Below, one piece after another: positions 19,434-27,659 of a stretch of 64,000 nt of DNA (its first letter is position 1; each line of letters opens with the position of its first letter). Under the pieces are notes generated by a model. The model made no database searches and had not been told where the DNA came from. It was given only the letters and a program-made list of their open reading frames with translations. The position numbers and the translations under genes were made by a program. Source of the stretch: an uncultured Clostridium sp. (lineage in GTDB: Bacteria; Bacillota; Clostridia; TANB77; CAG-508); contig USMK01000005.1 of the NCBI GenBank assembly GCA_900555835.1, positions 8,486 through 72,485 of the forward strand, read 5' to 3'.

Positions 19434-19619
19434 CTAATTCAAAAAAGTTAATAATTTTTGCTTTCCATTCAAAGCATCTTGTGCTGCTTTTGTAAACATT
19501 TGCTTAACCTGTGCATCATTGCAAGTATTTGCATAATTTGTAAGTTTTTGATATGAAGTATCATGTGCTCCAATTAAATGTCTTAAATTTTGTAATTCAA
19601 TTTGATTTAAATCACTCAT
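19434..19619 (-). CDS. Small CotF-like/helical spore coat partner
   Basis: 61 residues (SDLNQIELQNLRHLIGAHDT). It looks like the first half of a CotF-type helical protein; the next gene supplies the second half. ATG follows GGAAAGGAAG. Pairs of this kind are common in clostridia. Function is inferred from the neighbour and fold; no catalytic residues. Confidence 0.6.
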   Translation of the reverse strand: MSDLNQIELQNLRHLIGAHDTSYQKLTNYANTCNDAQVKQMFTKAAQDALNGKQKLLTFLN

Positions 19620-19685
19620 TTTACATCTTCCTTTCCTGTAAATTATATAATTATAATCTCCACTTTTTAGCTAAAATATACAAAA

Positions 19686-19721
19686 AAATCACTATAAACT
19701 TTTTTTGTTTTATAGTGATTT
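19686..19721 (-). terminator. Terminator of pcrA
   Basis: AAATCACTATAAA and TTTATAGTGATTT form a stem with T-tracts; located 54 bases after the pcrA stop. Confidence 0.8.
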
Positions 19722-19774
19722 TTTATTTTTAGTTTTAATTTTGGGTTATCATTTTTTCGTTTCTAATAGCCACA

Positions 19775-22054
19775 TTACAAAACTTCAAGACCAGCGAACT
19801 TAGCCATTAGTCGTTTATGTCCGGATTTTTCAAAAGTAATATCTACTTTTAAGTCGTCTCCTTCTTGTTCTACATAGTTAATAGTTCCTTCTCCAAATTT
19901 CTTATGATATACCCTTTTCCCAGCTTCATATACTGATAAATCAACTGATGTTTTTGCTGATTTATTTAGATTATTTAAGAAGCTATCAGCTGTTCTAAAT
20001 GCAAATCCAGCTGCTGGTTTTTTTACTGTGCTAGCAGCTACTGAATATGATTTTACAACATTTCTTCCTCCATAACTCCAAGTAGAATTTACATCCACAA
20101 AATTATTTTGACTCTTTCCTTCTACAACTTCATTATATCCTTCAACCATCTCTTCTGGAACTTCTTTTAAAAATCTTGATACTGCATTACAACTTGTAGA
20201 ACCATATACAGTTCTTTGTTTTGCACATGTCATAAACAAATGCTCTTTTGCTCTTGTAATTCCAACATAGCATAAACGTCTTTCTTCTTCTAGTTCCTTT
20301 GGCTCTCCTATTGACTTGTATCCTGGGAATATTCCTTCTTCCATTCCTACTAAAAATACAACTGGAAATTCTAGTCCTTTTGCACTATGTAATGTCATTA
20401 AAGTTACTGTATCGTCTGTTTCTTCCATATTGTCTAAATCGCTTGATAGTGTAATTCCTTCTAAGAAATCTGGAAGCTTGTTTTCTGCATTTTCTTCTTC
20501 AAATTCTATTGCTACTGTTAATAATTCGTTTAAGTTTTCTATTCTGTTTTCTGCTTCAATGGTATCTTCGTCTTCTAATGCTTTTGTGTAACCTGTTTTC
20601 TTTAATGTTTCTGTTAATAATTCAGATATTGACATTTCTTCTTTTTTGCTTATTAGTTCTTCTATTGTTTGTACAAATTCTCTTGAATTTACATATACTC
20701 TGTTCAACTCAAACTCGTTTGCTCTTTTTATTACTTCATACATTGATATTCCATTTTGCTCGGCTAATTGTTCTACTGTTTCTAGGCTAGTTTTGCCTAT
20801 TCCACGTTTTGGTTCATTGATAATTCTTGTTAAACTTAAATTGTCTGCTGGATTTTGTATCAATCTTAAATATGCAATTGCATCTTTTATTTCTTTTCTT
20901 TCATAGAACTTTAAGCCTCCAACGATTTTGTATGGAATATCTTCCCTTCTTAAAATATCTTCTATGCTACGTGATTGTGTGTTCATTCTGTATAATACTG
21001 CAAAGTCCGAATTTTTGTAGTATTCTTCGCGTTTTAGCTCATTTATTTTTTCTACTATGAAAGAGGCTTCGTCATATTCGTTATCTGCTCTATGTAATTT
21101 TACTTTTGTACCTTTGTCGTTTTTGGTCCATAGTTTTTTCTCGTATTTTGTTTCATTGTGCTTAATTACAGCATTTGCAACATCCAGAATGTTTTGAGTG
21201 CATCTATAATTTTGCTCTAATTTAATAATTCTTGTTCCTGGAAAGTCTTTTTCAAAGTTTAGTATATTGCTTATGTCTGCACCTCTAAAACTATATATAC
21301 CTTGGTCGTTATCCCCTACAACCGTTATATTTCCATATCTTGCAGCAAGCATTGTTATCAATGTAAATTGTGCTTTGTTTGTATCTTGATATTCGTCTAC
21401 TAATACATAGTGGAATTTTTCTGAATAATATTCCAATGCTTCTGGACTTTCACTTAGCACTTTTATTGTGTAGTTTATTATGTCGTCAAAATCAATCGCG
21501 TTATTTATTTTTAGTTTCTTTTGATATAGTGCATATATTTCTGCTATTTTATCTTTTCTAAAATCACCTGAATATTTTCTTGCATATTCGGCTGGTTCTA
21601 ACATTTCGTTTTTTGCATTACTAATTTCAGCTTGTACACTTCTTTCTGAAAATAGCTTATCGTCTATTTCTAACTCTTTTAAGCAAGATTTAATTAGTGT
21701 TTTTTGGTCGCTTGTGTCAAATATTATAAATGATCTTTCGAAACCAATTTGGTCAATTGTTCTTCTTAATATTCTTACACAAATAGAGTGGAAAGTTCCT
21801 ATCCACATATCTTTTGCATCTTCCCCACCTATTAAATTTTCAACTCTTGCCTTCATTTCATTTGCAGCTTTATTTGTAAATGTTATCGCTAAAATATTCC
21901 AAGGCTTTACACCTTTTTCTATTAAATTAGCAATTTTATGTGTTAAAACCTTAGTTTTTCCACTTCCAGCCCCTGCAATAACCAAACAAGGCCCCTCAGT
22001 ATTTACAACAGCCTCATACTGCTTATCATTTAATCCCTCTAATAAATCAATCAT
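19775..22054 (-). CDS. pcrA: ATP-dependent DNA helicase PcrA (UvrD family)
   Basis: 759 residues. A superfamily 1A 3'-5' helicase used in repair and plasmid replication. Motif I GAGSGKTK (residues 28-35), motif II VDEYQDTN, motif III VGDNDQGIYSFRGAD, motif IV region QNYRCTQNIL, motif V TLMTLHSAKGLEF and motif VI CYVGITRAKEHLFM are intact. The C-terminal domain ends with a Tudor-like segment (YHKKFGEGTINYVE), which in PcrA binds RNA polymerase. ATG follows AAAGAGGT. It has its own consensus promoter and terminator. No in-frame CGG. Confidence 0.96.
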   Translation of the reverse strand: MIDLLEGLNDKQYEAVVNTEGPCLVIAGAGSGKTKVLTHKIANLIEKGVKPWNILAITFTNKAANEMKARVENLIGGEDAKDMWIGTFHSICVRILRRTIDQIGFERSFIIFDTSDQKTLIKSCLKELEIDDKLFSERSVQAEISNAKNEMLEPAEYARKYSGDFRKDKIAEIYALYQKKLKINNAIDFDDIINYTIKVLSESPEALEYYSEKFHYVLVDEYQDTNKAQFTLITMLAARYGNITVVGDNDQGIYSFRGADISNILNFEKDFPGTRIIKLEQNYRCTQNILDVANAVIKHNETKYEKKLWTKNDKGTKVKLHRADNEYDEASFIVEKINELKREEYYKNSDFAVLYRMNTQSRSIEDILRREDIPYKIVGGLKFYERKEIKDAIAYLRLIQNPADNLSLTRIINEPKRGIGKTSLETVEQLAEQNGISMYEVIKRANEFELNRVYVNSREFVQTIEELISKKEEMSISELLTETLKKTGYTKALEDEDTIEAENRIENLNELLTVAIEFEEENAENKLPDFLEGITLSSDLDNMEETDDTVTLMTLHSAKGLEFPVVFLVGMEEGIFPGYKSIGEPKELEEERRLCYVGITRAKEHLFMTCAKQRTVYGSTSCNAVSRFLKEVPEEMVEGYNEVVEGKSQNNFVDVNSTWSYGGRNVVKSYSVAASTVKKPAAGFAFRTADSFLNNLNKSAKTSVDLSVYEAGKRVYHKKFGEGTINYVEQEGDDLKVDITFEKSGHKRLMAKFAGLEVL

Positions 22055-22084
22055 TACTTCATACCTCTTTCAAACTTTTGTTCT

Positions 22085-22113
22085 ATTATATGTCTGTTTT
22101 GCTTAATTGTCAA
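22085..22113 (-). promoter_or_regulatory. Consensus promoter of pcrA
   Basis: TTGACA, 17 bases, TATAAT on the minus strand. Confidence 0.85.
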
Positions 22114-22201
22114 TAGCTGTTTGCCTAATTTATAAAAATTGTTGCTTTTTTATTATATCAATTATTGGTAGTATATTTCAATTGAATTTGGATATTTTTA
22201 A

Positions 22202-22306
22202 AAAAGTTTTGTTAATGGATTAACAAAACTTTTAATTTTTTGGCTTTTCTGTTAATGAATTAACAGAATTTTTTCGACTAATATGATATTTAATATTATA
22301 TTAGTC
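22202..22306. terminator. Three tandem hairpins after the ZIP transporter gene
   Basis: Stems at 22202-22233 (AAAAGTTTTGTTAAT), 22247-22268 (TTCTGTTAAT) and 22276-22306 (GACTAATAT), each with a nearby T-tract. The first two share GTTAAT-ATTAAC, as if duplicated. Confidence 0.7.
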
Positions 22307-22332
22307 ATATTTTTTTACAAACTATTCCGATT

Positions 22333-23077
22333 TCATATTTGTGTTGCCAATATACCTAGTATAAATCCTATTATATTTCCAACTGTTCCCATTCGTCCTG
22401 TGTAGATTTTGTTGGATTCTGGGATTAGTTCGCCTGATACTATGTAGAGCATTGCTCCGAGCTGCGAAGGCTAGGCATATTCCTATTATGTTTTCGGATA
22501 TTCCTCCTACTATGGCTCCGAAAAATGCACCTATTCCTGTGGTAAGTCCGGATAGAAGTGTTAGTATAACAGCTTTTGTTTTGGACATTCCTCCATTTTT
22601 CATTGGTACAGACATTGATATTCCTTCTGGAATATCGTGTAGTGCTATTACTAAGGCTAGTGAATATCCTAATTTTATGGAAGATTCAAATCCAGATCCA
22701 ATTGCCAGCCCTTCTGGAAAGTTGTGTATTGCTAATCCTATTCCTACTATTATTCCAGTTTTTAGTAAAGAACTTGTAGATTTTTTTGTAGTTTCTTTTT
22801 TTTTATATAATTTCTTCACACAATTATCGCAAAATACCATTGCGATTACACCTGCAAATACGCCTATAAAAATGCTTGAAAGATTTGATACCTCTAATGC
22901 TTCTGGTATTAAATCAAAGCAAATTATAGCACTCATTAAGCCTGCTGCAAATTGAAGTATAAAACTTAAAAATCTATTTGATGGTTCTTTAAAAGTAACC
23001 CCAATAATTCCTCCAATGGTAGTTCCAAATGTTCCAAAAAACAACCCCAGCAAAGTGGTTCTGACGATTTCTTCCAC
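22333..23077 (-). CDS. ZIP family metal transporter (one CGG frameshift)
   Basis: 247 residues and about eight membrane helices. ZIP (ZupT-like) proteins move Zn2+, Fe2+ or Mn2+ into the cytosol. The helix IV and V metal motifs HNFPEGLAIG and HDIPEGISM are intact. The start is GTG 23077, 9 bases after GGAGG; the in-frame TTG at 23086 abuts the ribosome site and is unlikely. The frame breaks at in-frame CGG 22459 (CLAFAA.GAMLYIVSGELIPE); 745 bases is 3x248+1. The shifted frame contains the conserved GELIPE motif and ends at 22333. The metal it moves cannot be told from sequence. Confidence 0.88.
22457..22459 (-). other. CGG +1 frameshift site in the ZIP transporter gene
   Basis: ICLAFAA, then CGG A. 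Skipping C gives GGA and GAMLYIVSGELIPE, the conserved helix VI-VII motif. P-site codon GCT. Confidence 0.9.
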
Positions 23078-23235
23078 TAAAAACAACCTCCGAATAATGA
23101 AATTAAAACTGTTCTTTTAATTTATATGTTTTTTAATTTCTTATTATTCGAATTTGTTTTTATTCAAATTACTTTGTCAATAATAATATAGAATGTTTTT
23201 GTAAAGTGTATTAAAAAAAGATTTTTCGCATAGTA

Positions 23236-23263
23236 AAAAGGATTGCCGAAGCAATCCTTTTTG
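23236..23263 (-). terminator. Terminator of the ClpX-like ATPase gene
   Basis: AAAAAGGATTGC, a UUCG loop (minus strand), GCAATCCTTTTT; a textbook stable tetraloop terminator directly after the stop codon. Confidence 0.92.
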
Positions 23264-23265
23264 GG

Positions 23266-24411
23266 TTATTTGAGCTCATATGATTTTGGATTTTGTACAA
23301 AATCCGGTTTTAAGATGCAATGTGTGTAGTTGGCGTCTGGATTTGAGAAAATTTCTGCGAGAATTGGTTCAAAGATTTCGTTTGCAACATTGGAGAGTTC
23401 TCTGGCACCAGTTTTGGTTGAAGATGCTTTTTTGGCTATCTCTTTGAAAATATCTTCTTGGTATTCAAGCACTATGCCTTGTTCGGCAAAGTATTTTTCA
23501 TATTTTCTGAATGCCGATAGCTTAGATTCTCTTGCAATTTTTTCGAGGCTTTCTATTGACAACTTTTTGTATTCTACAATAGTATCAATTCTGCCTGCAA
23601 ATTCAACTGGCAAGCCATACTCAATTAAATCTTCTTTTGTATAGCGAGAGTCTTGAATTTCTTCTTTTTTCTCACTTACACCAGAAAATCCAATGTTTTG
23701 CTTTTTCCTTAAACGTTTTTCTCGAATTTTTTCAATACCTTCAAATGCTCCCATTAGTATTACCAACATATTAGTTGTGTTTACATTTATGGGAAAATAA
23801 GAGCCTTCTTCATCCATAATTTCACTCACACATACTGTTGAACCTTCAATGATTTTTAACATACTATTAAAAACATCTTTGCCAGAAATATCTCCACCAA
23901 AATCAGGACTACATTTCTTATCGATTTCGTCAATAATTAGCATTCCTTTTTCTGCTTTTTTAACGGAATCATTTACTGAAACTCCATTTCCTATTCTTTT
24001 GGCATAATTCTTGGCATTTGTAAATAAGTTAACAATCATTTCTTCTACATCACTGCCAACATAACCTTCTTTGGTATATTTGGTAGCATCTTCGATAGTG
24101 TACGGCACACCCAACATCTTAGCAATTTGTTTCATAGTTTCTGTTTTACCAGAGCCACTCGCACCAATTATGAGCATATTGGTTTTGATAGTTCTGATTT
24201 TTAAACTACGATAAATCGCCAAAAGCACACGTCTAACTGCCTCGTCTTGACCTACAACACTTTCTTTGACTTGTTTTTCCATTTGTGTTAAATTAGGTAA
24301 GCTGGTTTCTTTAACCATTTTCCGTGGCATAGCCTTGACACTTTTCCCGCTAGTTAGCAGTTTTATTTCTTCCTTTTGTTCGTCTTTTACTTTTGGGATA
24401 TTGTCTTGCAT
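23266..24411 (-). CDS. ClpX-like AAA+ ATPase without zinc-binding domain (codon-atypical)
   Basis: 381 residues. One AAA+ module with Walker A GASGSGKTE, Walker B MLIIDEIDK, and the ClpX-like second half (GLPVEFAGRIDTIVEYKKLS, TKTGARELSNV). It lacks the N-terminal Cys4 zinc domain of ClpX, and the ClpP-docking loop is not recognisable, so it may unfold substrates alone or with another protease. ATG follows GGAGGGAG. Codons GCG, CCG, CGT, ATC and ACC are much commoner than in neighbours, pointing to transfer. Codon 30 is an in-frame CGG (24324) that must be read as Arg, unlike every native gene here; a +1 shift there would end the protein about 10 residues later. A palindrome covers its -10 region. 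Confidence 0.82.
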   Translation of the reverse strand: MQDNIPKVKDEQKEEIKLLTSGKSVKAMPRKMVKETSLPNLTQMEKQVKESVVGQDEAVRRVLLAIYRSLKIRTIKTNMLIIGASGSGKTETMKQIAKMLGVPYTIEDATKYTKEGYVGSDVEEMIVNLFTNAKNYAKRIGNGVSVNDSVKKAEKGMLIIDEIDKKCSPDFGGDISGKDVFNSMLKIIEGSTVCVSEIMDEEGSYFPINVNTTNMLVILMGAFEGIEKIREKRLRKKQNIGFSGVSEKKEEIQDSRYTKEDLIEYGLPVEFAGRIDTIVEYKKLSIESLEKIARESKLSAFRKYEKYFAEQGIVLEYQEDIFKEIAKKASSTKTGARELSNVANEIFEPILAEIFSNPDANYTHCILKPDFVQNPKSYELK

Positions 24412-24466
24412 TTTTTCTCCCTCCTTTAAATTTAAATACAGGGTTTTTTATATTTGTTTACATTTT

Positions 24467-24485
24467 ATGTAACCATAGTTTACAT
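24467..24485. promoter_or_regulatory. Palindromic operator over the start site of the ClpX-like gene
   Basis: ATGTAACCATAGTTTACAT, with ATGTAA/TTACAT arms, touches the -10 box. A further GTTTACAT half site lies next to it. Suggests repression by an unknown dimeric regulator. Confidence 0.55.
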
Positions 24486-24511
24486 TATATCATATTTTCT
24501 TAATTTTTCAA
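24484..24511 (-). promoter_or_regulatory. Promoter of the ClpX-like gene
   Basis: TTGAAA, 16 bases, TATAAT on the minus strand. Confidence 0.65.
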
Positions 24512-24521
24512 TAAATTTTGC

Positions 24522-25583
24522 TTAATTTTCTTCACCTTTTAGTCTTTCTGCTCTGTCCGTGGCAATTAAGCTGTCTATCATTTCGTCTAAATTACCATTT
24601 AGAAAATCTTCTACTTGGTATATACTAAGTCCTATTCTGTGGTCTGTTATTCTTCCTTGTGGGTAGTTGTATGTTCTTATTTTCTCGCTTCTATCTCCTG
24701 TTCCTACTTGGCTTTTTCTTGCTTTGGCAAGTTCTTCATCTTGTTCTTTTTGTTTTATTTCATATAGTTTTGTTCTAAGCATTCTCATTGCATATTCTCT
24801 ATTTTGTACTTGTGATCTTTCTGTTTGACATTCTGCTACTATTCCTGTTGGTTCGTGAATTAGTCTTACTGCTGATGATGTTTTGTTTACATGTTGTCCA
24901 CCTGCACCTGATGCTCTATATACTTCCATTTTTATATCTGATGGATTTATTTCTACTTCTACATCTTCAACTTCTGGAAGTACAGCAACTGTTGCTGTTG
25001 AAGTATGAATTCTTCCACTTGATTCTGTATCTGGAACTCTTTGAACCCTGTGAACTCCACTTTCAAATTTTAGTCTACTATATGCTCCTTTTCCCGTTAT
25101 CATAAATGTTATTTCTTTATATCCACCTAGTCCAGTTTCGTTTTCATTTAATATATCAACTTTCCAGTGCTTTCTTTCTGCATACATTGAGTACATTCTA
25201 AATAAAGTTCCAGCAAATAGTGCCGCTTCTTCTCCTCCTGCTCCTGCCCTAATTTCACAAATGATGTTTTTGTCGTCATTTGGGTCTTTGGGGATTAAAA
25301 GCATTTTCAATTCTTCTTCTATTTTAGGTAATTTTTCTTTTGCTTCAAGCATTTCTGCTTCTGCAAGCTCTTTTAATTCTTTGTCATTTAGCATTTGCTT
25401 TGCTTCTTCTAAATCATTTTGGACTTTTTTATATTCTCTATATTTTTCTACAATTTCAGAAATCTCGCTATGTTCTTTCATTAGCTGTTTCCACTCATTT
25501 TGTCTAGCAATAACTTCTGGATCACTAATTTTTTGATTTAATTCCTCATATCTCTTCTCAACATCTTCTAATTTTTCAAACAT
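24522..25583 (-). CDS. prfA: Peptide chain release factor 1
   Basis: 353 residues. Recognises UAA and UAG and triggers peptide release. The GGQ loop (RASGAGGQHVNKTSSAVRL, near residue 229) and the stop-reading domain (HRVQRVPDTESSGRIHTST) are complete. ATG 25583 follows GGAGAGAT; longer starts lack a site. Single gene with a consensus-type promoter back to back with an sRNA promoter. It does not contain an internal frameshift, so unlike prfB it is not autoregulated in that way. Confidence 0.95.
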   Translation of the reverse strand: MFEKLEDVEKRYEELNQKISDPEVIARQNEWKQLMKEHSEISEIVEKYREYKKVQNDLEEAKQMLNDKELKELAEAEMLEAKEKLPKIEEELKMLLIPKDPNDDKNIICEIRAGAGGEEAALFAGTLFRMYSMYAERKHWKVDILNENETGLGGYKEITFMITGKGAYSRLKFESGVHRVQRVPDTESSGRIHTSTATVAVLPEVEDVEVEINPSDIKMEVYRASGAGGQHVNKTSSAVRLIHEPTGIVAECQTERSQVQNREYAMRMLRTKLYEIKQKEQDEELAKARKSQVGTGDRSEKIRTYNYPQGRITDHRIGLSIYQVEDFLNGNLDEMIDSLIATDRAERLKGEEN

Positions 25584-25614
25584 AAAATATCTCTCCTTTA
25601 TTTTTCTACCTAGT

Positions 25615-25643
25615 ATTATACACAATTTTATCTAGAAATACAA
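25615..25643 (-). promoter_or_regulatory. Promoter of prfA
   Basis: TTGTAT, 17 bases, TATAAT on the minus strand, 32 bases upstream of the start codon. Confidence 0.7.
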
Positions 25644-25648
25644 TAGGC

Positions 25649-25677
25649 TTGACATATATTAAAATTGATGCTATAAT
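25649..25677 (+). promoter_or_regulatory. Perfect consensus promoter of a small RNA
   Basis: TTGACA, exactly 17 bases, TATAAT on the plus strand; its -35 lies 6 bases from the -35 of the divergent prfA promoter. Confidence 0.85.
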
Positions 25678-25683
25678 GTTTTC

Positions 25684-25750
25684 AAGTTGAATATAAAGTC
25701 TGACAGACTAAATAGCAAAGATATGTGTGTAGAGACACATATCTTTTTAT
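25684..25750 (+). ncRNA. Putative ~67-nt small RNA
   Basis: Begins about 7 bases after a perfect promoter, carries a small hairpin AGTCT-GAC-AGACT and ends in an 11-bp perfect terminator stem (AAGATATGTGT/ACACATATCTT, loop GTAGAG) followed by TTT. There is no ribosome site or plausible ORF. No known family recognised. Confidence 0.65.
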
Positions 25751-25762
25751 ATATACAAAAAA

Positions 25763-25786
25763 CAGAGCAGGTAGAGAACTGCTCTG
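25763..25786 (-). terminator. Terminator of the 31-residue small ORF
   Basis: CAGAGCAG and CTGCTCTG pair in an 8-bp stem, followed on the minus strand by TTTTTT; 11 bases after the stop codon. Confidence 0.8.
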
Positions 25787-25796
25787 AACTAATAAA

Positions 25797-25892
25797 TTAG
25801 TTTTTGTTTAATTGTTCTTTATATGTATTCAACTCTTCTTCCAATTTTCCAATCTTTTGAAGCAGAATCCATATTAGCATGTAGCCTGACAT
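25797..25892 (-). CDS. 31-residue small protein
   Basis: MSGYMLIWILLQKIGKLEEE then a short charged helix to a TAA at 25797. It is a hydrophobic start followed by a coiled-coil-like tail, the layout of a small membrane-associated regulator. A strong GGAGG lies 12 bases upstream, with a promoter (25944-25972) and a terminator around it. Function unknown. The signals of a complete transcription unit are the main reason to call it real. Confidence 0.6.
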   Translation of the reverse strand: MSGYMLIWILLQKIGKLEEELNTYKEQLNKN

Positions 25893-25943
25893 TCTATAAT
25901 AGCACCTCCTCTCTCAAAGTATTCCTTTGAAAAGGATATTTCT

Positions 25944-25972
25944 ATTATACATTGTTTTTGCTTGCAAGACAA
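25944..25972 (-). promoter_or_regulatory. Promoter of the 31-residue small ORF
   Basis: TTGTCT, 17 bases, TATAAT on the minus strand. A short hairpin (TCCTTT/AAAGGA) follows in the 5' leader. Confidence 0.6.
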
Positions 25973-25990
25973 TACTAAATCATATTTTTA

Positions 25991-27280
25991 TTATTTTTCA
26001 ATTGTTTGTTCTTGCCTTTGTTGTTTTTCTTCTAGGTTGGCTACTTTTTCTTCCATTTTGGTTATTGTCCACATTCTGGCACTTCTGTATTTTGATAGTA
26101 TATTGTTGTATGTTAATTTTGCCATATTTTTTGTGCTATTCCATGTTTGTTCTGCCTTTTCTTTTGCTCCATTTGCTACATTTTTAGTTCCAGATATAAT
26201 ATTTTTTCCTAAACTCATTGCTTTATTTGTTGCCATTTTAGTTATTTTTACGCCTTCTTTGCTTGCATATTTTATACCATCACTTACTTTTTTTACGCCA
26301 CTAATTGTATAATTTTTTGCTTGCATAATTTTGCTATCTTCTTTTACTTGTGCCTTTTCTTTGATATTTTGTGTGATTTCGTTTGTTTTATTTAAAAATA
26401 CTTCTGTTTCGTTCTTAATTTTTTCTCTTAATGGTGGAAGTATTTTGTAGTCTATATCTCTTACTTTTTTAGATAATACATTTGTAACATTTTCTGTATA
26501 TCTTTTACTTCCATAGAATTTATTTAGAAATTGACTTGCTATTTTTTGTAGGAAATTTGGCTTTTTATATACAGTTAGGTATGCATTTGTATAAGCTTTG
26601 TTTGCTTCAAGTAATAAATTTTCCTTACCTCCGGCAATTTGTTCTATTGCTTGATTTCTTGCTGTTTCACAAGTTTTAATTTGACCTTCACACTTTTCTA
26701 TCGCCTCCGCAAGTATTGCTCTTTTGGCTCTTATGTCTTTAACTTGATTTTCATATTTTGTAGCTTTGTTTACTTTGCTAATTTCTTGAAGCTCTTTAAC
26801 TATTTTTGCTAATTCTTCATAATCGCCTTCTTCTGTTGCTCTACTCACTTGTTCTCTTAGTTCTTTTTCTCTTGCATATTCTGGTGCTTTTTTTGCTTCG
26901 TCTCTTAGTTTTGCAATACGGTCTTGTTCTAGTGTAGCTTTTGTATCCAAATTCTTTAATGACATTTGTTCTGCAACAATTGTCTTTCGTTGTTCGTCAT
27001 AGCATTTGTTAATTCTTTCAAGTGTAAGAGTATAATTTCTAATTATATTTGCTTCCATTCCACTTTTTATTTTAGAAGTTTCGGCTACAAATTCTAACTG
27101 TTTTCCATATTCATTTGCTTTTTCTACTATACATTCTTGCATATCGTTAACTTTACTAGCAATCAATCTTGACCCTTTTCTAGCAAATGTTTTAGCTTCA
27201 ACTTTTGCTAAATTACATTCTAAATCTGCTATTTTTTTCATTAACTCAAATATGCTTTTATCTTGATTTACGTTCTCCAT
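25991..27280 (-). CDS. Cytoplasmic coiled-coil protein of unknown function
   Basis: 429 residues, nearly all helical and charged, with long heptad-rich stretches (about 60-215 and 310-425) and no signal peptide or membrane segment. I see no enzyme motif. Four short similar segments of the type KxxxNxxSGxKNVxxG occur near the C-terminus (about 320-390), suggesting amphipathic repeats. Start ATG follows AGGAG inside the stop region of the upstream 50-residue gene, so the two are translated together. Could be a cytoskeletal or membrane-stress scaffold, but this is a guess. Confidence 0.55.
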   Translation of the reverse strand: MENVNQDKSIFELMKKIADLECNLAKVEAKTFARKGSRLIASKVNDMQECIVEKANEYGKQLEFVAETSKIKSGMEANIIRNYTLTLERINKCYDEQRKTIVAEQMSLKNLDTKATLEQDRIAKLRDEAKKAPEYAREKELREQVSRATEEGDYEELAKIVKELQEISKVNKATKYENQVKDIRAKRAILAEAIEKCEGQIKTCETARNQAIEQIAGGKENLLLEANKAYTNAYLTVYKKPNFLQKIASQFLNKFYGSKRYTENVTNVLSKKVRDIDYKILPPLREKIKNETEVFLNKTNEITQNIKEKAQVKEDSKIMQAKNYTISGVKKVSDGIKYASKEGVKITKMATNKAMSLGKNIISGTKNVANGAKEKAEQTWNSTKNMAKLTYNNILSKYRSARMWTITKMEEKVANLEEKQQRQEQTIEK

Positions 27281-27289
27281 ATTTTTCTC

Positions 27290-27442
27290 CTATTTTCTCA
27301 ATATTTTAGCCAACTGCTTTCTTGCATCATTCTCTTGTTTTTTTAACTCATCTGACAAATTCCTTAATTCCAACAAAGATGCTTTATCTATATCAATCAT
27401 TTTCCCATTAACAAAAATAGCCCCAAATTTCTCACCAGCCAT
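27290..27442 (-). CDS. 50-residue protein upstream of the coiled-coil gene
   Basis: MAGEKFGAIFVNGKMIDIDK followed by a helical, charged second half ending AKILRK. ATG 27442 follows GAGGAGG by 7 bases. The stop codon overlaps the ribosome site of the next gene (TAGGAG), 9 bases before its start, so this is a two-gene operon. No family recognised. Confidence 0.65.
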   Translation of the reverse strand: MAGEKFGAIFVNGKMIDIDKASLLELRNLSDELKKQENDARKQLAKILRK

Positions 27443-27502
27443 AACTTTTCCTCCTCATCATCTTCTGTTTTCCGCTTCCTATATACAATATATTATAGCA
27501 TA

Positions 27503-27541
27503 AAGAAAAAAAATGTAAATAAAATTTACATCTTTTTTCTT
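27503..27541. terminator. Hairpin upstream of the two-gene operon, downstream of leuS
   Basis: An 18-bp stem (AAGAAAAAAAATGTAAAT and mirror) with T-tracts; probably ends leuS transcription on the minus strand after the repeat copy. Confidence 0.7.
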
Positions 27542-27578
27542 TACATTTATATTACAAAATTGTTGCATTATCAAATCA

Positions 27579-27659
27579 AGATGTGTCCCCAATGAAGCAA
27601 AATGCATCAAAGGGGACTGTCCCTTTTGATGCATTTTGCTTCATTTGGAAACGTCCCCT
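27579..27659. repeat. Dispersed repeat, copy 4: two copies head to head
   Basis: A forward copy meets an inverted one, making a long hairpin around AATGAAGCAAAATGCATCAAA and its mirror. It directly follows the leuS stop codon. Confidence 0.75.

Noticed and set aside
25684..25799. Plus-strand ORF starting TTG across the sRNA
   Set aside because: No ribosome site, and the terminator stem lies within it; chance open frame.
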